A DNA stretch of 64,000 nt from Saccharopolyspora phatthalungensis (GTDB taxonomy: Bacteria; Actinomycetota; Actinomycetes; Mycobacteriales; Pseudonocardiaceae): NCBI RefSeq assembly GCF_014203395.1, contig NZ_JACHIW010000001.1, positions 4,447,501 to 4,511,500 on the forward strand, in the 5' to 3' direction. Position numbers and translations under genes: made by a program. Below the pieces are notes generated by a model, which saw only the letters and a program-made list of their open reading frames with translations, was not told the origin of the DNA and made no database searches. Of this stretch, positions 46,296 through 56,399 are shown in pieces (within the stretch, counting starts at the first letter, position 1; each line of letters starts with the position of its first letter).

Positions 46296-46955
46296 ATGGG
46301 TGTGCCCGGTGTTCCGCAATGGCATCTGACGGGCACCTGGTTCGACGCCTGCAAGTGCGCAATCCCGTGTCCGTGCTCCTTCGCGCAGCCGCCCACCTAC
46401 GGCGACTGCGACGGCGTCCTGTTGTGGCACATCCGGACCGGCAATTACGGCGACACCAAGCTCGACCGCCTCAACGTGGCGATGCTGGCCTCCTTCACCG
46501 GCAACCTCTGGACCGGCGAGCACCGCGATCCGCGCGCCGCGGTGTTCTTGGATGAACGCGCCGACGAAGCGCAGCGCGACGCGCTGCAGATGATCTTCGG
46601 CGGCAGGGCCGGTGGCTGGCCGCAGCAACTCGGCGAGATCTTCGGGCCGGAGATCGTGGGCATGGAGACCAGCCCGATCGAGGCCACCATCGCCGACGAC
46701 CTGGCCACCTGGAGCGTCTGGATTCCCGGCTACGCGGAAGCGACCGTCGAAGCGCTCACTGGTCCCACGGCCGCCAAGGACACCCGCGTCCAAGTGCACA
46801 ACTTGCCCGGCGCGGAGGTCGGCCCCGGCCAGCCGCCGGCGACCTGGGGGCGAGCGACCCTCGACCGGGCCAACGGGTTCGGCTTCCGCTGGGAACGTGT
46901 CGGCAACTCCAGCAAGCTCATCCCGTTCGACTGGACCGGGCCGGACACCGCATGA
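46296..46955 (+). CDS. DUF1326 domain protein (219 aa)
   Basis: Start ATG 46296. Motif DACKCAIPCPCSFAQPPTYGDCDG near residues 17-40 is the Cys-rich signature of DUF1326. Cys-Cys pattern suggests metal or thiol chemistry, but the family has no settled function. The stop overlaps the next ATG (ATGA), joining it to a DUF2182 membrane protein, a pairing seen across actinobacteria. Together they may make a membrane redox or metal-handling unit; inference. Confidence 0.88.
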   Translation: MGVPGVPQWHLTGTWFDACKCAIPCPCSFAQPPTYGDCDGVLLWHIRTGNYGDTKLDRLNVAMLASFTGNLWTGEHRDPRAAVFLDERADEAQRDALQMIFGGRAGGWPQQLGEIFGPEIVGMETSPIEATIADDLATWSVWIPGYAEATVEALTGPTAAKDTRVQVHNLPGAEVGPGQPPATWGRATLDRANGFGFRWERVGNSSKLIPFDWTGPDTA

Positions 46956-47764
46956 CTCACACCGCCGCGCAGCGCGGCATTCCACCCCTCCGCACGTGGT
47001 CGCGGGTGGAGTTCGCACTGGCCGGCGCGCTACTCGTGCTCGCCGCGCTGGCCTGGCTGGGCACCGGACTCGCGGCGATGCCCGGCATGACCACCGGCAT
47101 CCTCACTGGCATTTCCGGCACTGCGGGCATGGCGGGAATGCCGGGCGAGTCGCTGTCGATCGCCGCGTTCCTGCTGGTCTGGCTCGTGATGATGGCGGCG
47201 ATGATGCTGCCTGGCATCACGCCGTTCACCGTCGGCATGCGTCGGCTGGTGCGGGTGCGCCACGCCCGACGCGGCACCGTGGCCGCCCTGACCACCGGCT
47301 ACCTGGTCGTCTGGGCCGCCACCGGGGTGCTCGCGTACCAGGTTCTGCGGGCGTTCGATGCGGTCGCCATGACCGGCGGAACCGTCCCCGTCCGGGTCGG
47401 TGCCGGCGTGCTCATCGGCGCGGGCCTGTACCAGTTCACCCCGCTGAAGCACTGGTGCGTGGTGCACTGCCGATCACCATTGGCCGTGCTCATGCGGCAC
47501 GGCGATACCGTGGTCCGCAGCCGCACCGGAGCGCTGTGGGTCGGCGTGCACCACGGCGGCTACTGCTTCGGCTGCTGCTGGGCACTGACGGTCGTGCTGA
47601 TCGCCGCCGGCGCGATGAATCTGGTGTGGATGGCCGCGCTGGCGGCGCTGACCACGCTGGAAAAGGCGGCGCCGCGCGGTCAGGTGATCGGCCTCGTGCT
47701 GGGGGCAGTGCTGGTCGGCCTCGGTATCTTCCTGCTCCTCGCACCCGGCACGGTGGCGGCCTGA
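46952..47764 (+). CDS. DUF2182 integral membrane protein (270 aa)
   Basis: Coupled to DUF1326 by a four-base overlap. Six to seven helices with Met, Cys and His clusters: MPGMTTGILTGISGTAGMAGMPG, LVMMAAMMLPG, PLKHWCVVHCRSP and HHGGYCFGCCW. The KxxCLxHCR...-type motif and GxxCxGCCW are the hallmarks of the family. Met-rich first loop is typical of copper-binding proteins, so metal transport or assembly is a plausible role; not proven. Confidence 0.88.
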   Translation: MTHTAAQRGIPPLRTWSRVEFALAGALLVLAALAWLGTGLAAMPGMTTGILTGISGTAGMAGMPGESLSIAAFLLVWLVMMAAMMLPGITPFTVGMRRLVRVRHARRGTVAALTTGYLVVWAATGVLAYQVLRAFDAVAMTGGTVPVRVGAGVLIGAGLYQFTPLKHWCVVHCRSPLAVLMRHGDTVVRSRTGALWVGVHHGGYCFGCCWALTVVLIAAGAMNLVWMAALAALTTLEKAAPRGQVIGLVLGAVLVGLGIFLLLAPGTVAA

Positions 47765-47793
47765 ACCGCTCTTGCCGCGCGGACTGGCCCGAG

Positions 47794-48198
47794 TCAGTAA
47801 ACCGGGCCGGTGTACTTCTCACCCGGACCCTGACCAGGGGCATCCGGATGGGTCGAGGCTTCGCGGAACGCGCGTTGCAGCGTCTGCAGGCCGTCGCGAA
47901 CCGGGCCCGCGTGCGGCCCGAGGTATTCGACCGAGGCGGTGACCAACCCGGCCAGCGCGGTGATCAGCCGGCGCGCCTCGTCCAGGTCGCGCTCCGCGGC
48001 GGTGTCGGGATCCTCGGCGGCTAGCCCGAGCTTCTCCGCTGCCGCGGACATCAGCATGACCGCAGCTCGGCTGATGACCTCGACGCTGGGAACATCGGCG
48101 AGTTCGCGGACGTTGAAATGAATGTCCGCGTCGTGTGCCGGCTCACCCGGCAGGTCGGACGCGCCGGTCGGGGACGGGGTTGGCTGCGGTTCGGTCAC
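47794..48198 (-). CDS. DUF1844 domain protein (134 aa)
   Basis: GTG 48198 chosen (AGGGTAGCAGGC upstream). The DUF1844 region is DVPSVEVISRAAVMLMSAAAEKLGL ... LDEARRLITALAGLVTAS, followed by a helical tail. In actinobacteria it is normally encoded just upstream and divergent to infC, exactly as here. Function unknown; the conserved position suggests a link with translation. Confidence 0.85.
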   Translation of the reverse strand: MTEPQPTPSPTGASDLPGEPAHDADIHFNVRELADVPSVEVISRAAVMLMSAAAEKLGLAAEDPDTAAERDLDEARRLITALAGLVTASVEYLGPHAGPVRDGLQTLQRAFREASTHPDAPGQGPGEKYTGPVY

Positions 48199-48384
48199 GC
48201 CTGCTACCCTGACACGCACGACCAGCCCCTGCGCAGGCGGGGGCGGCAAAGTGGAGTCCCGCTCCCACCCGAGTAGCCGCCACAGGCTTCCGGGTTCCGG
48301 TCCTGCTGGCGGTTGTATCTGTTGGTGCGATCCGCCGGTGGTGCGAACGGTATTGAGGTACCGGTTCGATCGGTTTGGAGTCAG

Positions 48385-48421
48385 GGTCCCGCGGTCCGCG
48401 CAAGCGGAATCCAGCGGGACC
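48385..48421 (+). promoter_or_regulatory. structured leader of the infC operon
   Basis: Outer stem GGTCCCGC (48385-48392) / GCGGGACC (48414-48421) encloses TCCGC-GCAA-GCGGA (48395-48408), a GNRA-capped hairpin. It lies 70 bp upstream of infC. Could be an autoregulatory leader for the operon (L20 leaders exist in other phyla); no match to a named leader made. Confidence 0.55.
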
Positions 48422-48490
48422 TGTGCATTCCGGGGTGAGCTCTACGCGCCGCGGTGCAGTTAACTACAGCCATCGAACCGAGGAGGGCCC

Positions 48491-49030
48491 ATCAGCTCCG
48501 AGACGCGCATCAATGACCGCATCCGGGTTCCGGAGGTCCGGTTGGTCGGACCGAACGGGGAACAGGTCGGGATCGTCCGCATCGAGGACGCGCTACGGCT
48601 TGCCCAGGAAGCGGATCTGGACCTTGTCGAGGTCGCCCCGCAGGCGCGCCCGCCGGTCTGCAAGCTCATGGACTACGGCAAGTTCAAGTACGAGAGCGCG
48701 CAGAAGGCTCGCGAATCGCGTCGCAACCAGCAGCAGACCGTCATCAAGGAGCAGAAGCTCCGGCCGAAGATCGACCCGCACGACTACGAGACGAAGAAGG
48801 GCCACGTGTCCCGCTTCCTCAACCAGGGTCACAAGGTCAAGGTGACGATCATGTTCCGTGGTCGTGAGCAGTCGCGTCCCGAGTTGGGCTTCCGCCTGCT
48901 GCAGCGACTGGCCGATGACGTCTCCGACCTCGGGTTCATCGAGGCGAACCCGAAGCAGGACGGTCGGAACATGATCATGGTGCTTGCGCCGCACAAGTCG
49001 AACAAGACCAAGCCCAAGGCGAACGCGTAA
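48491..49030 (+). CDS. infC: translation initiation factor IF-3 (179 aa), AUC start
   Basis: The conserved protein begins with [26 protein letters not shown], which is only obtained by starting at ATC 48491. A strong ribosome site (AGGAGGG, 48481-48487) lies just before it and no ATG/GTG/TTG in frame is suitable. Rare AUU/AUC starts on infC are known; IF-3 itself discriminates against them, giving autoregulation. IF3-N and IF3-C domains are complete ([39 protein letters not shown]). First gene of infC-rpmI-rplT. Confidence 0.95.
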   Translation: MSSETRINDRIRVPEVRLVGPNGEQVGIVRIEDALRLAQEADLDLVEVAPQARPPVCKLMDYGKFKYESAQKARESRRNQQQTVIKEQKLRPKIDPHDYETKKGHVSRFLNQGHKVKVTIMFRGREQSRPELGFRLLQRLADDVSDLGFIEANPKQDGRNMIMVLAPHKSNKTKPKANA

Positions 49031-49113
49031 GTCCGCAGGGCTCGTGATGTGACGCCGGGCCGGGACGCAGTCCGCGCCCCCGCCCGGCATCAGTACGAAA
49101 CGAGGACGAGAAG

Positions 49114-49308
49114 ATGCCGAAGAACAAGACCCACAAGGGCACCTCGAAGCGCTTCAAGGTGACCGGCACGGGCAAGCTGCGGCGCGAGCAGGCCGGTCGT
49201 CGGCACATCCTGGAGAAGAAGTCCAGCCGCGTCACCCGCCGCCTCGAAGGCACCGAAGCGGTGGCCAAGGCCGACGTCAAGCGCATCAACCGACTGCTGG
49301 GTCGCTGA
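49114..49308 (+). CDS. rpmI: 50S ribosomal protein L35 (64 aa)
   Basis: Full-length bL35: [22 protein letters not shown] then [19 protein letters not shown] 49114 after ACGAGGACGAGAAG. Between infC and rplT in the standard order. Confidence 0.97.
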   Translation: MPKNKTHKGTSKRFKVTGTGKLRREQAGRRHILEKKSSRVTRRLEGTEAVAKADVKRINRLLGR

Positions 49309-49409
49309 TACCCGGGCCTCGCTGCACCCGAAGCAGCAGGCCGGTAACGCAGTTCCAGCCACCCACACGGGCGGTCTCCCGCCCCCGATGAGATAACAGG
49401 ACGGACCCC

Positions 49410-49778
49410 GTGGCACGCGTCAAGCGGGCAGTCAACGCCCAGAAGAAGCGCCGCACCATTCTCGAGTCGGCCCGCGGCTACCGCGGTCAGCGCTCCCGGC
49501 TGTACCGCAAGGCCAAGGAGCAGATGCTCCACTCGATGACCTACGCCTACCGCGACCGGCGGGCCCGCAAGGGTGACTTCCGGAAGCTGTGGATCACCCG
49601 TATCAACGCCGCGACCCGGCAGCACGGACTGACCTACAACCGCTTCGTGCAGGGCCTGAAGGCCGCCGAGGTCGAGGTCGACCGGAAGATCCTGGCCGAG
49701 CTCGCCGTCAACGACCCGCAGGCGTTCGCCGCGCTGGTCGAGGTGGCGCGCAAGAACCTGCCGGAGAGTGTGGCCTGA
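49410..49778 (+). CDS. rplT: 50S ribosomal protein L20 (122 aa)
   Basis: Complete bL20: [38 protein letters not shown] and [23 protein letters not shown] 49410. Early 50S assembly protein; third gene of the operon, followed closely by an rRNA methyltransferase gene whose leader forms a very long hairpin. Confidence 0.97.
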   Translation: MARVKRAVNAQKKRRTILESARGYRGQRSRLYRKAKEQMLHSMTYAYRDRRARKGDFRKLWITRINAATRQHGLTYNRFVQGLKAAEVEVDRKILAELAVNDPQAFAALVEVARKNLPESVA

Positions 49779-49800
49779 GCACCGAAGGCCCCGCTACCAC

Positions 49801-49854
49801 ACCGCGACCCGGGACGACGGCTCCGTTGACGGAGCGATCGTCCCGGGTCGCGGT
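49801..49854 (+). promoter_or_regulatory. 54-base hairpin placing a TTG start in its loop
   Basis: ACCGCGACCCGGGACGA (49801-49817) is the exact reverse complement of TCGTCCCGGGTCGCGGT (49838-49854), a 17-bp stem; after a 2x2 mismatch, GCTCCG pairs with CGGAGC around the tetraloop TTGA (49826-49829). The loop TTG is the likely start of the methyltransferase, so the structure should control its translation or partly terminate the L20 transcript. Confidence 0.7.
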
Positions 49855-50635
49855 CGCTCGCAAGCTCACTCGGCGCGCCGGCCGGGAGAAGGCCGGGGCG
49901 TTTCTCGCCGAAGGCGCCCAAGCGGTCGGCGAGGCGCTGACCGCGCACGCCGACGGGGTGCTGCGGGTGCGCGATGTCTTCGCCACCGAGCAGCCGCGCC
50001 ACGCCGAGTTCCTGGACCGGGCCCGCGCCGTGTCGGTGCCGGTGCACCTGGTGACCGAGCGGGCCGCGGCGTCGCTGTCGGAGACGGTGACCCCGCAGGG
50101 CCTGATCGCGGTCTGCGACCTGCCGGACACCGAGCTGTCCGCCGCGCTGGCCGAGCGCCCCGCGCTGGTCGTCGTGCTGGTCGGCGTGGCCGACCCGGGC
50201 AACGCCGGAACGGTGGTCCGGGTCGCCGACGCGGCCGGTGCCGGTGCGGTGCTGTTCGCCGGGGACACAGTGGACGCCTACAACGGCAAGGCCGTGCGGG
50301 CCTCCACCGGCAGCCTCTTCCACCTGCCCATCGCGCGCGATCGCGATGTCTCCGCCGTGCTCGCCGCCTGCCGTGCGGCCGGGCTCCGGCTGGTCGGCGC
50401 CGACGGCTACGCCACCGGCGACCTGGACACGGCCGATCGGGCCGGCGAACTTGCCCAACCAACGGCCTGGGTGTTCGGCAGCGAAGCCCACGGCCTACCG
50501 GATCTGGTGAAATCCGAGTTGGACAGCACGCTCCGGGTGCCGCTTTACGGGCGCGCCGAAAGCCTCAACCTCGCCACCGCCGCGGCGGTCTGCCTCTACG
50601 CCTCGGCCCGTGCCCAGCGCCGCCGAGAGGCATAG
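49826..50635 (+). CDS. TrmH/SpoU family RNA 2'-O-methyltransferase (269 aa)
   Basis: SPOUT enzyme methylating rRNA or tRNA riboses. N-terminal substrate-binding domain (KLTRRAGREKAGAFLAEGAQAVGEAL), then motif 1 GVADPGNAGTVVRVADAAGAG, motif 2 AWVFGSEAHGLPDL and motif 3 LYGRAESLNLATAAAVCLY. TTG 49826 matches the start LTERSxRV known in mycobacterial homologues. A CTG at 49775, overlapping the rplT stop (CTGA) with GGAGAG upstream, would add 17 residues and cannot be excluded. Confidence 0.9.
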   Translation: MTERSSRVAVARKLTRRAGREKAGAFLAEGAQAVGEALTAHADGVLRVRDVFATEQPRHAEFLDRARAVSVPVHLVTERAAASLSETVTPQGLIAVCDLPDTELSAALAERPALVVVLVGVADPGNAGTVVRVADAAGAGAVLFAGDTVDAYNGKAVRASTGSLFHLPIARDRDVSAVLAACRAAGLRLVGADGYATGDLDTADRAGELAQPTAWVFGSEAHGLPDLVKSELDSTLRVPLYGRAESLNLATAAAVCLYASARAQRRREA

Positions 50636-50689
50636 GCGCCCGGGCCGCGGAACGGATCTCCACGAAATCGCGTTGGAACCGTCGCATAG

Positions 50690-51874
<1,185 letters not shown>

Positions 51875-51919
51875 TGCCCACGGACACCACCTACCTGAAC
51901 GAGAGAAGGGCCTGACCAA

Positions 51920-54412
51920 GTGCGGATTCCGGTTTCCTGGTTGGCCGAGCACCTTGAGCTGCCCGAGGAGACGACCGCGGAGACGCTGGCCGACGCGTTC
52001 GTCCGGATCGGGTTGGAGGTCGAGGAGGTCACCCACCTGACACAGGTGCGCGGGCCGCTCGTGGCCGGTCGTGTCGTCGAGATCGAGGAACTCACCGAGT
52101 TCAAGAAGCCGATCCGGCACTGCCAGGTCGAGGTCGGCAAGGCCGAGTCCGGCGAGCAGCGCGTACAGAACATCATCTGTGGGGCCAGCAACTTCCAGGA
52201 GGGCGACCTGGTCGTGGTCGCGCTGCCCGGCGCGGTGCTGCCCGGCGACTTCGAGATCACCGCCCGCAAGACCTACGGCAAGGTCAGCGAGGGCATGATC
52301 TGCTCGGCCAAGGAGCTGGGCATCGGCGAGGACCACGACGGGATCCTGGTGCTGCCGTCCGGCTCGGCCGACCCCGGCGACGACGCTGTCGCGCTGGTGG
52401 GCCTGGACGACTCGATCATCGAGCTGGCCATCACCCCGGACCGGGGCTACTGCTTCTCGGTGCGCGGCCTGGCCCGCGAGCTGTCCAACGCGCTGGACGT
52501 GCCCTTCGGTGACCCGGGCACCCGGCCGGTCCCGGCCGACGCCCGGCCTTCCCGCAAGGTGGAGCTGCGCGACGCGAGCGCCTGCCAGCGGTTCGTGCTT
52601 CGGCGAGTGACCGGCGTCGACCCGACCGCACCGAGCCCGTGGTGGATGCGCCGCCGCTTGGCACTGGCCGGGATCCGCTCCATCTCGCTGGCCGTGGACG
52701 TCACGAACTACGTGATGCTCGAACTCGGCCAGCCGCTACACGCCTTCGACACCGCGAAGCTGACCGGTGACCTGGTGGTGCGCCGCGCCGAGTCGGGCGA
52801 GAAGCTGACCACATTGGACGGCCTGAGCCGCGAGCTGGACCCCGACGACATCGTGATCTGCGACGACACCGGCCCGGTGTCGTTGGCCGGGGTGATGGGC
52901 GGCGAATCCACCGAGATCAGCCATCACACGCATGACGTGCTGCTGGAGGCCGCGAACTGGGATCCGGCCAGCATCGCCCGCACCATCCGCCGGCACAAGC
53001 TGCCCAGCGAGGCGGGCAAGCGGTTCGAGCGGTCGGTGGACCCGGCGGTCGCCGCGGTGGCCACCGAGCTGGCCGCGCAGCTGCTGGTGCGCTACGGCGA
53101 CGGCACCATTGCGCCGGGCCGCACCGATGTGGGTGAGCCCAAGCAGCCCGAGCCGGTGACCATGCCGTTGGCGTTGCCGGACAGGATCGCCGGGGTGTCC
53201 TACGAGCGTGGCGTGACCGCGCGGCGGCTGGGTCAGATCGGCTGCCGCGTCGAGGTCAGCACCTCCGACGAGGGCGTCGGCCTGGTCACGGCGACCCCGC
53301 CGACCTGGCGGCCCGACCTGAAGCAGCCGTTCGACCTGGTGGAGGAAGTGCTGCGCCTGGAGGGGTACCACACGATCCCCTCGGTGCTGCCCGCCGCGCC
53401 GCCCGGGCGCGGACTCAGCGATGTGCAGCGCCGCGAGCGCGCGGTCTCCCGCGCGCTGGCCGGTAGCGGCTACGTCGAGGTGCTGCCTTTCCCGTTCGTC
53501 GGCGAGGCGATGCTGGACGCTTTCGGGCTCGCCGAGGACGACCCGCGGCGGCGCACCATGTCGGTGCTCAACGCGCTGGAGAGCGACCGGTCGCTGCTGA
53601 CCACGACGCTGCTGACGGGACTGGCCGAAGCCATGCAGCGCAACGTTTCCCGGGGCCAGCGCGACCTCGCCCTGTTCCACATCGGACAGGTCGTGCAGCC
53701 TGCGGAGAACCAGCCCGGGGTGCCGAAGGTCGGCGTCGCCGCGCGACCCAGCGACGACGAGATCGCCGCGCTGCACGCCGCGCTGCCTGCGCAGCCGACG
53801 CACGTCGCCGTGATGCTGGGCGGCCAGCGCGAGCAGGTCGGCTGGTGGGGCAAGGGCCGCGAGGCGAGCTGGGCGGACGCGGTGCAGGCCGCGCGCGTGG
53901 TGGCCTCGGCAGCCGGGGTGGAGCTGACCGTGCGCGCGGGCGAGCTCGCGCCGTGGCACCCGGGCCGATGCGCGCAGCTGACGGCCGGCGACACCGTCGT
54001 CGGTTACGCCGGTGAGCTGCACCCGAAGGTCGTCGAAGCGTTGGGCCTGCCGAAGCGGACCTGCGCGATGGAGCTCGACCTGGACGCTCTGCCGCTGGCC
54101 GACCGCCGTCCGGCGCCGCAGATTTCGGCCTATCCGCCGGTGCTGATGGACATCGCGCTGGTGGTGGACGAGGGCGTGGCCGCGGCCGACGTGATCGACG
54201 CGGTCCGGGCCGGCGGCGGTGAGCTGCTGGAAGACGTGCGGCTATTCGACGTCTACGCGGGCGAGCAGCTCGGCGAGGGCAAGAAGTCGCTAGCCCTGGC
54301 GCTGCGCTTCCGCGCCTCGGACCGGACGCTCAAGCAAGAGGAGGCCACCGAGGCCCGCGACGCAGCCGTTCAGGCCGCCACCGATCGCCTCGGCGCGACC
54401 CTAAGGGCGTGA
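51920..54412 (+). CDS. pheT: phenylalanyl-tRNA synthetase beta subunit (830 aa)
   Basis: GTG 51920 (MRIPVSWLAEHLELPE). Domains in order: tRNA-binding OB fold (VQNIICGASNFQEGDLVVVALPGAVLP), B3/B4 editing domain (RRVTGVDPTAPSPWWMRRRLALAGIRSISLAVDVTNYVMLELGQPLHAFD), B5, catalytic-like core and the C-terminal ferredoxin anticodon-binding domain (PQISAYPPVLMDIALVVDEGV). Full family length. Ends at a strong terminator. Confidence 0.96.
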   Translation: MRIPVSWLAEHLELPEETTAETLADAFVRIGLEVEEVTHLTQVRGPLVAGRVVEIEELTEFKKPIRHCQVEVGKAESGEQRVQNIICGASNFQEGDLVVVALPGAVLPGDFEITARKTYGKVSEGMICSAKELGIGEDHDGILVLPSGSADPGDDAVALVGLDDSIIELAITPDRGYCFSVRGLARELSNALDVPFGDPGTRPVPADARPSRKVELRDASACQRFVLRRVTGVDPTAPSPWWMRRRLALAGIRSISLAVDVTNYVMLELGQPLHAFDTAKLTGDLVVRRAESGEKLTTLDGLSRELDPDDIVICDDTGPVSLAGVMGGESTEISHHTHDVLLEAANWDPASIARTIRRHKLPSEAGKRFERSVDPAVAAVATELAAQLLVRYGDGTIAPGRTDVGEPKQPEPVTMPLALPDRIAGVSYERGVTARRLGQIGCRVEVSTSDEGVGLVTATPPTWRPDLKQPFDLVEEVLRLEGYHTIPSVLPAAPPGRGLSDVQRRERAVSRALAGSGYVEVLPFPFVGEAMLDAFGLAEDDPRRRTMSVLNALESDRSLLTTTLLTGLAEAMQRNVSRGQRDLALFHIGQVVQPAENQPGVPKVGVAARPSDDEIAALHAALPAQPTHVAVMLGGQREQVGWWGKGREASWADAVQAARVVASAAGVELTVRAGELAPWHPGRCAQLTAGDTVVGYAGELHPKVVEALGLPKRTCAMELDLDALPLADRRPAPQISAYPPVLMDIALVVDEGVAAADVIDAVRAGGGELLEDVRLFDVYAGEQLGEGKKSLALALRFRASDRTLKQEEATEARDAAVQAATDRLGATLRA

Positions 54413-54422
54413 TTTCGTGACG

Positions 54423-54455
54423 AACGGCCCCGCCTGAGGCGGGGCCGTTTGGTTT
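54423..54455. terminator. terminator between pheT and fmdA
   Basis: Twelve-bp stem AACGGCCCCGCC / GGCGGGGCCGTT with loop TGA, then TTGGTTT. Serves pheT and, read from the other side, the convergent formamidase operon. Confidence 0.9.
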
Positions 54456-54456
54456 A

Positions 54457-55704
54457 TCAGGACGTGACGGCGCATTGCCCTCTGTCGGTGCGAGTCGGCC
54501 CGGCCGCGGTGGGGCGGACATCGAAGTCGAAGATCGCCGCTGGCACGTAGAGCGTGCAGCAAGCGTTGGGGATGTCGACGATCCCGCTGATCCGTCCCTC
54601 GATGGGTGCCGATCCGAGCAGCAGGTACGCCTGTTCGCCGGTGTAGCCCCACTTCTTGAGGTACTCGACTCCGTTGAGGCAGGCTCGGCGGTAGGCCACC
54701 GTGGCGTCCATGTAGTGGTTCGTGTCCGTGTCGTGGTCCACCGAAATCCCCGAGAAGGACAGGAACTCGGAGTACCGCGGCTCGACGTTGCCAGGCATGA
54801 ACAGCGGGTTGGTGGTCACGCCGTACTTCTCCATGCCGTCCTTGATCAGGTCGACGTGCAGGTCGATGAAGCCGCCCATTTCGATCGCACCGCAGAAGGT
54901 GATCTCACCGTCGCCCTGGCTGAAGTGCAGATCGCCCATGGACAGCTTCGCGTCGTTGACGAAGACCGGGAAGAAGACGCGAGACCCGCGGGTGAAGTTC
55001 TTGATGTCCTGGTTGCCTCCGTTCTCCCGGGCCGGGACGGTCCGGGCGCCCTCATTGGCGATTCGTTCCGCATCGCTGCCGTCGGCTTGGCCCGCCAGCG
55101 CGCCGTCCGCGGTCGGCGGCAATCCCAGCGGGGGCACCCGGTTCGGATCGGTGTCGATGAGCGCTTGTTCCCGCCGGTTCCACTTGGCCAGCAGATCGGC
55201 CGAGGGAGCGGTGCCGATCAGGCCGGGGTGGGTGATGCCGGTGTAGCGAATTCCGGGCAGGTGCCGAGAGGTGCACTGCTGTCCGTGGAAGTCCCAGATC
55301 GCCTTGTAGGCGTCCGGGAAGTAGTCGGTCAGGAACCCGCCGCCGTTCGCCTTGGCGAACACGCCGGTGTAGCCCCAACCCTGTCCCGGAGCGTCACCAA
55401 CCTGCTGCGGTACCGGGCCGAGTTCGAGGAGGTCGACGACCAGGAGGTCGCCGGGTTCCGCGCCCTCGACGCCGATGGGGCCGCTGAGCATGTGGGTGAG
55501 GTTCAGGTTGACATCCCGTACGTCGTTGGCCGAGTCGTTGTTGCCGAGTTGCGCGTCGGTCCATTCCCGGCACTCGATGCGGAATTCCTGGCCGGGCCGG
55601 ACCATGGCGGCCAGCGGGACGTCCGGGTGCCACCGGTTGTGCCCGGGCACCGCCTGCTCGCGCATCGACTTCGACTGATCAACGCTGAAGACCACTTCTG
55701 GCAT
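54457..55704 (-). CDS. fmdA: formamidase (FmdA/AmdA family, 415 aa)
   Basis: Hydrolyses formamide (or acetamide) to ammonia and the acid. Start ATG 55704 with AGGAGG: MPEVVFSVDQSKSMREQAVPGHNRWHPDVP. Conserved blocks: DVRDVNLNLTHMLSGPIGVEGAEPGDLLVVDLLELGP, HPGLIGTAPSADLLAKWN, LHFSQGDGEITFCGAIEMGGFIDLHVDL. Last gene of an operon: FmdB-like gene, AmiS/UreI transporter, then fmdA. Cytoplasmic. Confidence 0.95.
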   Translation of the reverse strand: MPEVVFSVDQSKSMREQAVPGHNRWHPDVPLAAMVRPGQEFRIECREWTDAQLGNNDSANDVRDVNLNLTHMLSGPIGVEGAEPGDLLVVDLLELGPVPQQVGDAPGQGWGYTGVFAKANGGGFLTDYFPDAYKAIWDFHGQQCTSRHLPGIRYTGITHPGLIGTAPSADLLAKWNRREQALIDTDPNRVPPLGLPPTADGALAGQADGSDAERIANEGARTVPARENGGNQDIKNFTRGSRVFFPVFVNDAKLSMGDLHFSQGDGEITFCGAIEMGGFIDLHVDLIKDGMEKYGVTTNPLFMPGNVEPRYSEFLSFSGISVDHDTDTNHYMDATVAYRRACLNGVEYLKKWGYTGEQAYLLLGSAPIEGRISGIVDIPNACCTLYVPAAIFDFDVRPTAAGPTRTDRGQCAVTS

Positions 55705-55730
55705 GAGAAACCTCCTCGCGGATGTGCAGG

Positions 55731-56369
55731 TCAGCGGGGTGTGGGCATCGCCCGGAAGCCCCACCGAAAGCCCCGAACCGACCACACGCCGGTGGTGATC
55801 AGCCACAGCGCGACGAACACGACGACGCCGAAGATGACTAGCCCCAAGGTGATGGAGTCCGGGTTCTGCCAGTAACCGGTAAGGATCAAGAACGACGGGA
55901 TCGCGCCGGTGACCCAGCCCTCGATCGCGGCAACCCAGCCGGTGTAGCGAGTAAGCCTTTCCATTTTGAGGCCGAGCAGCAGGAAGAACAGCAACCACAG
56001 GAACGACCAGTACAGCCAGATCACACCGAACGGGCTGTCGCCCAGTAGGCGGAAGTTCGCGAACGAATAGCCGATCGCCATGATGGCGACGAACAACGAG
56101 AACCAGCCGACACCGCTGCTGTCAAGGTCACCGAGCAGTCCGATTCCGACGTAGAGATAGGTGAAACCGAATAGGTAGATACCTGATGCGCTGAGAAGCG
56201 TGGTGGGATCCGAGAGGTTCGCCACGATCAGGACCGTCGGCGTGATCACCTGGAGCGCCCCTACGAAGATGTTGAACACGGCGATCGCTTTCGGATCAGC
56301 TTTGCCCAACAACATCACGCCGTTGAGGAACAGTACGGCGCCGACGTACAGCAATCCCACATATGCCAC
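55731..56369 (-). CDS. AmiS/UreI family amide transporter (212 aa)
   Basis: Six membrane helices: YVGLLYVGAVLFLNGVMLLG, AVFNIFVGALQVITPTVLIV, SGIYLFGFTYLYVGIG, WFSLFVAIMAIGYSFANF, GVIWLYWSFLWLLFFLLLG, then two more. The conserved FGFTYLYVG and WLYWSFLW segments line the pore of UreI/AmiS channels. GTG 56369 chosen (GGAGG eight bases upstream). Would import formamide/acetamide or urea for the formamidase encoded next. Confidence 0.93.
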   Translation of the reverse strand: MAYVGLLYVGAVLFLNGVMLLGKADPKAIAVFNIFVGALQVITPTVLIVANLSDPTTLLSASGIYLFGFTYLYVGIGLLGDLDSSGVGWFSLFVAIMAIGYSFANFRLLGDSPFGVIWLYWSFLWLLFFLLLGLKMERLTRYTGWVAAIEGWVTGAIPSFLILTGYWQNPDSITLGLVIFGVVVFVALWLITTGVWSVRGFRWGFRAMPTPR

Positions 56370-56399
56370 CGATGACACCTCCGATGGTGTCCGCGTCTG

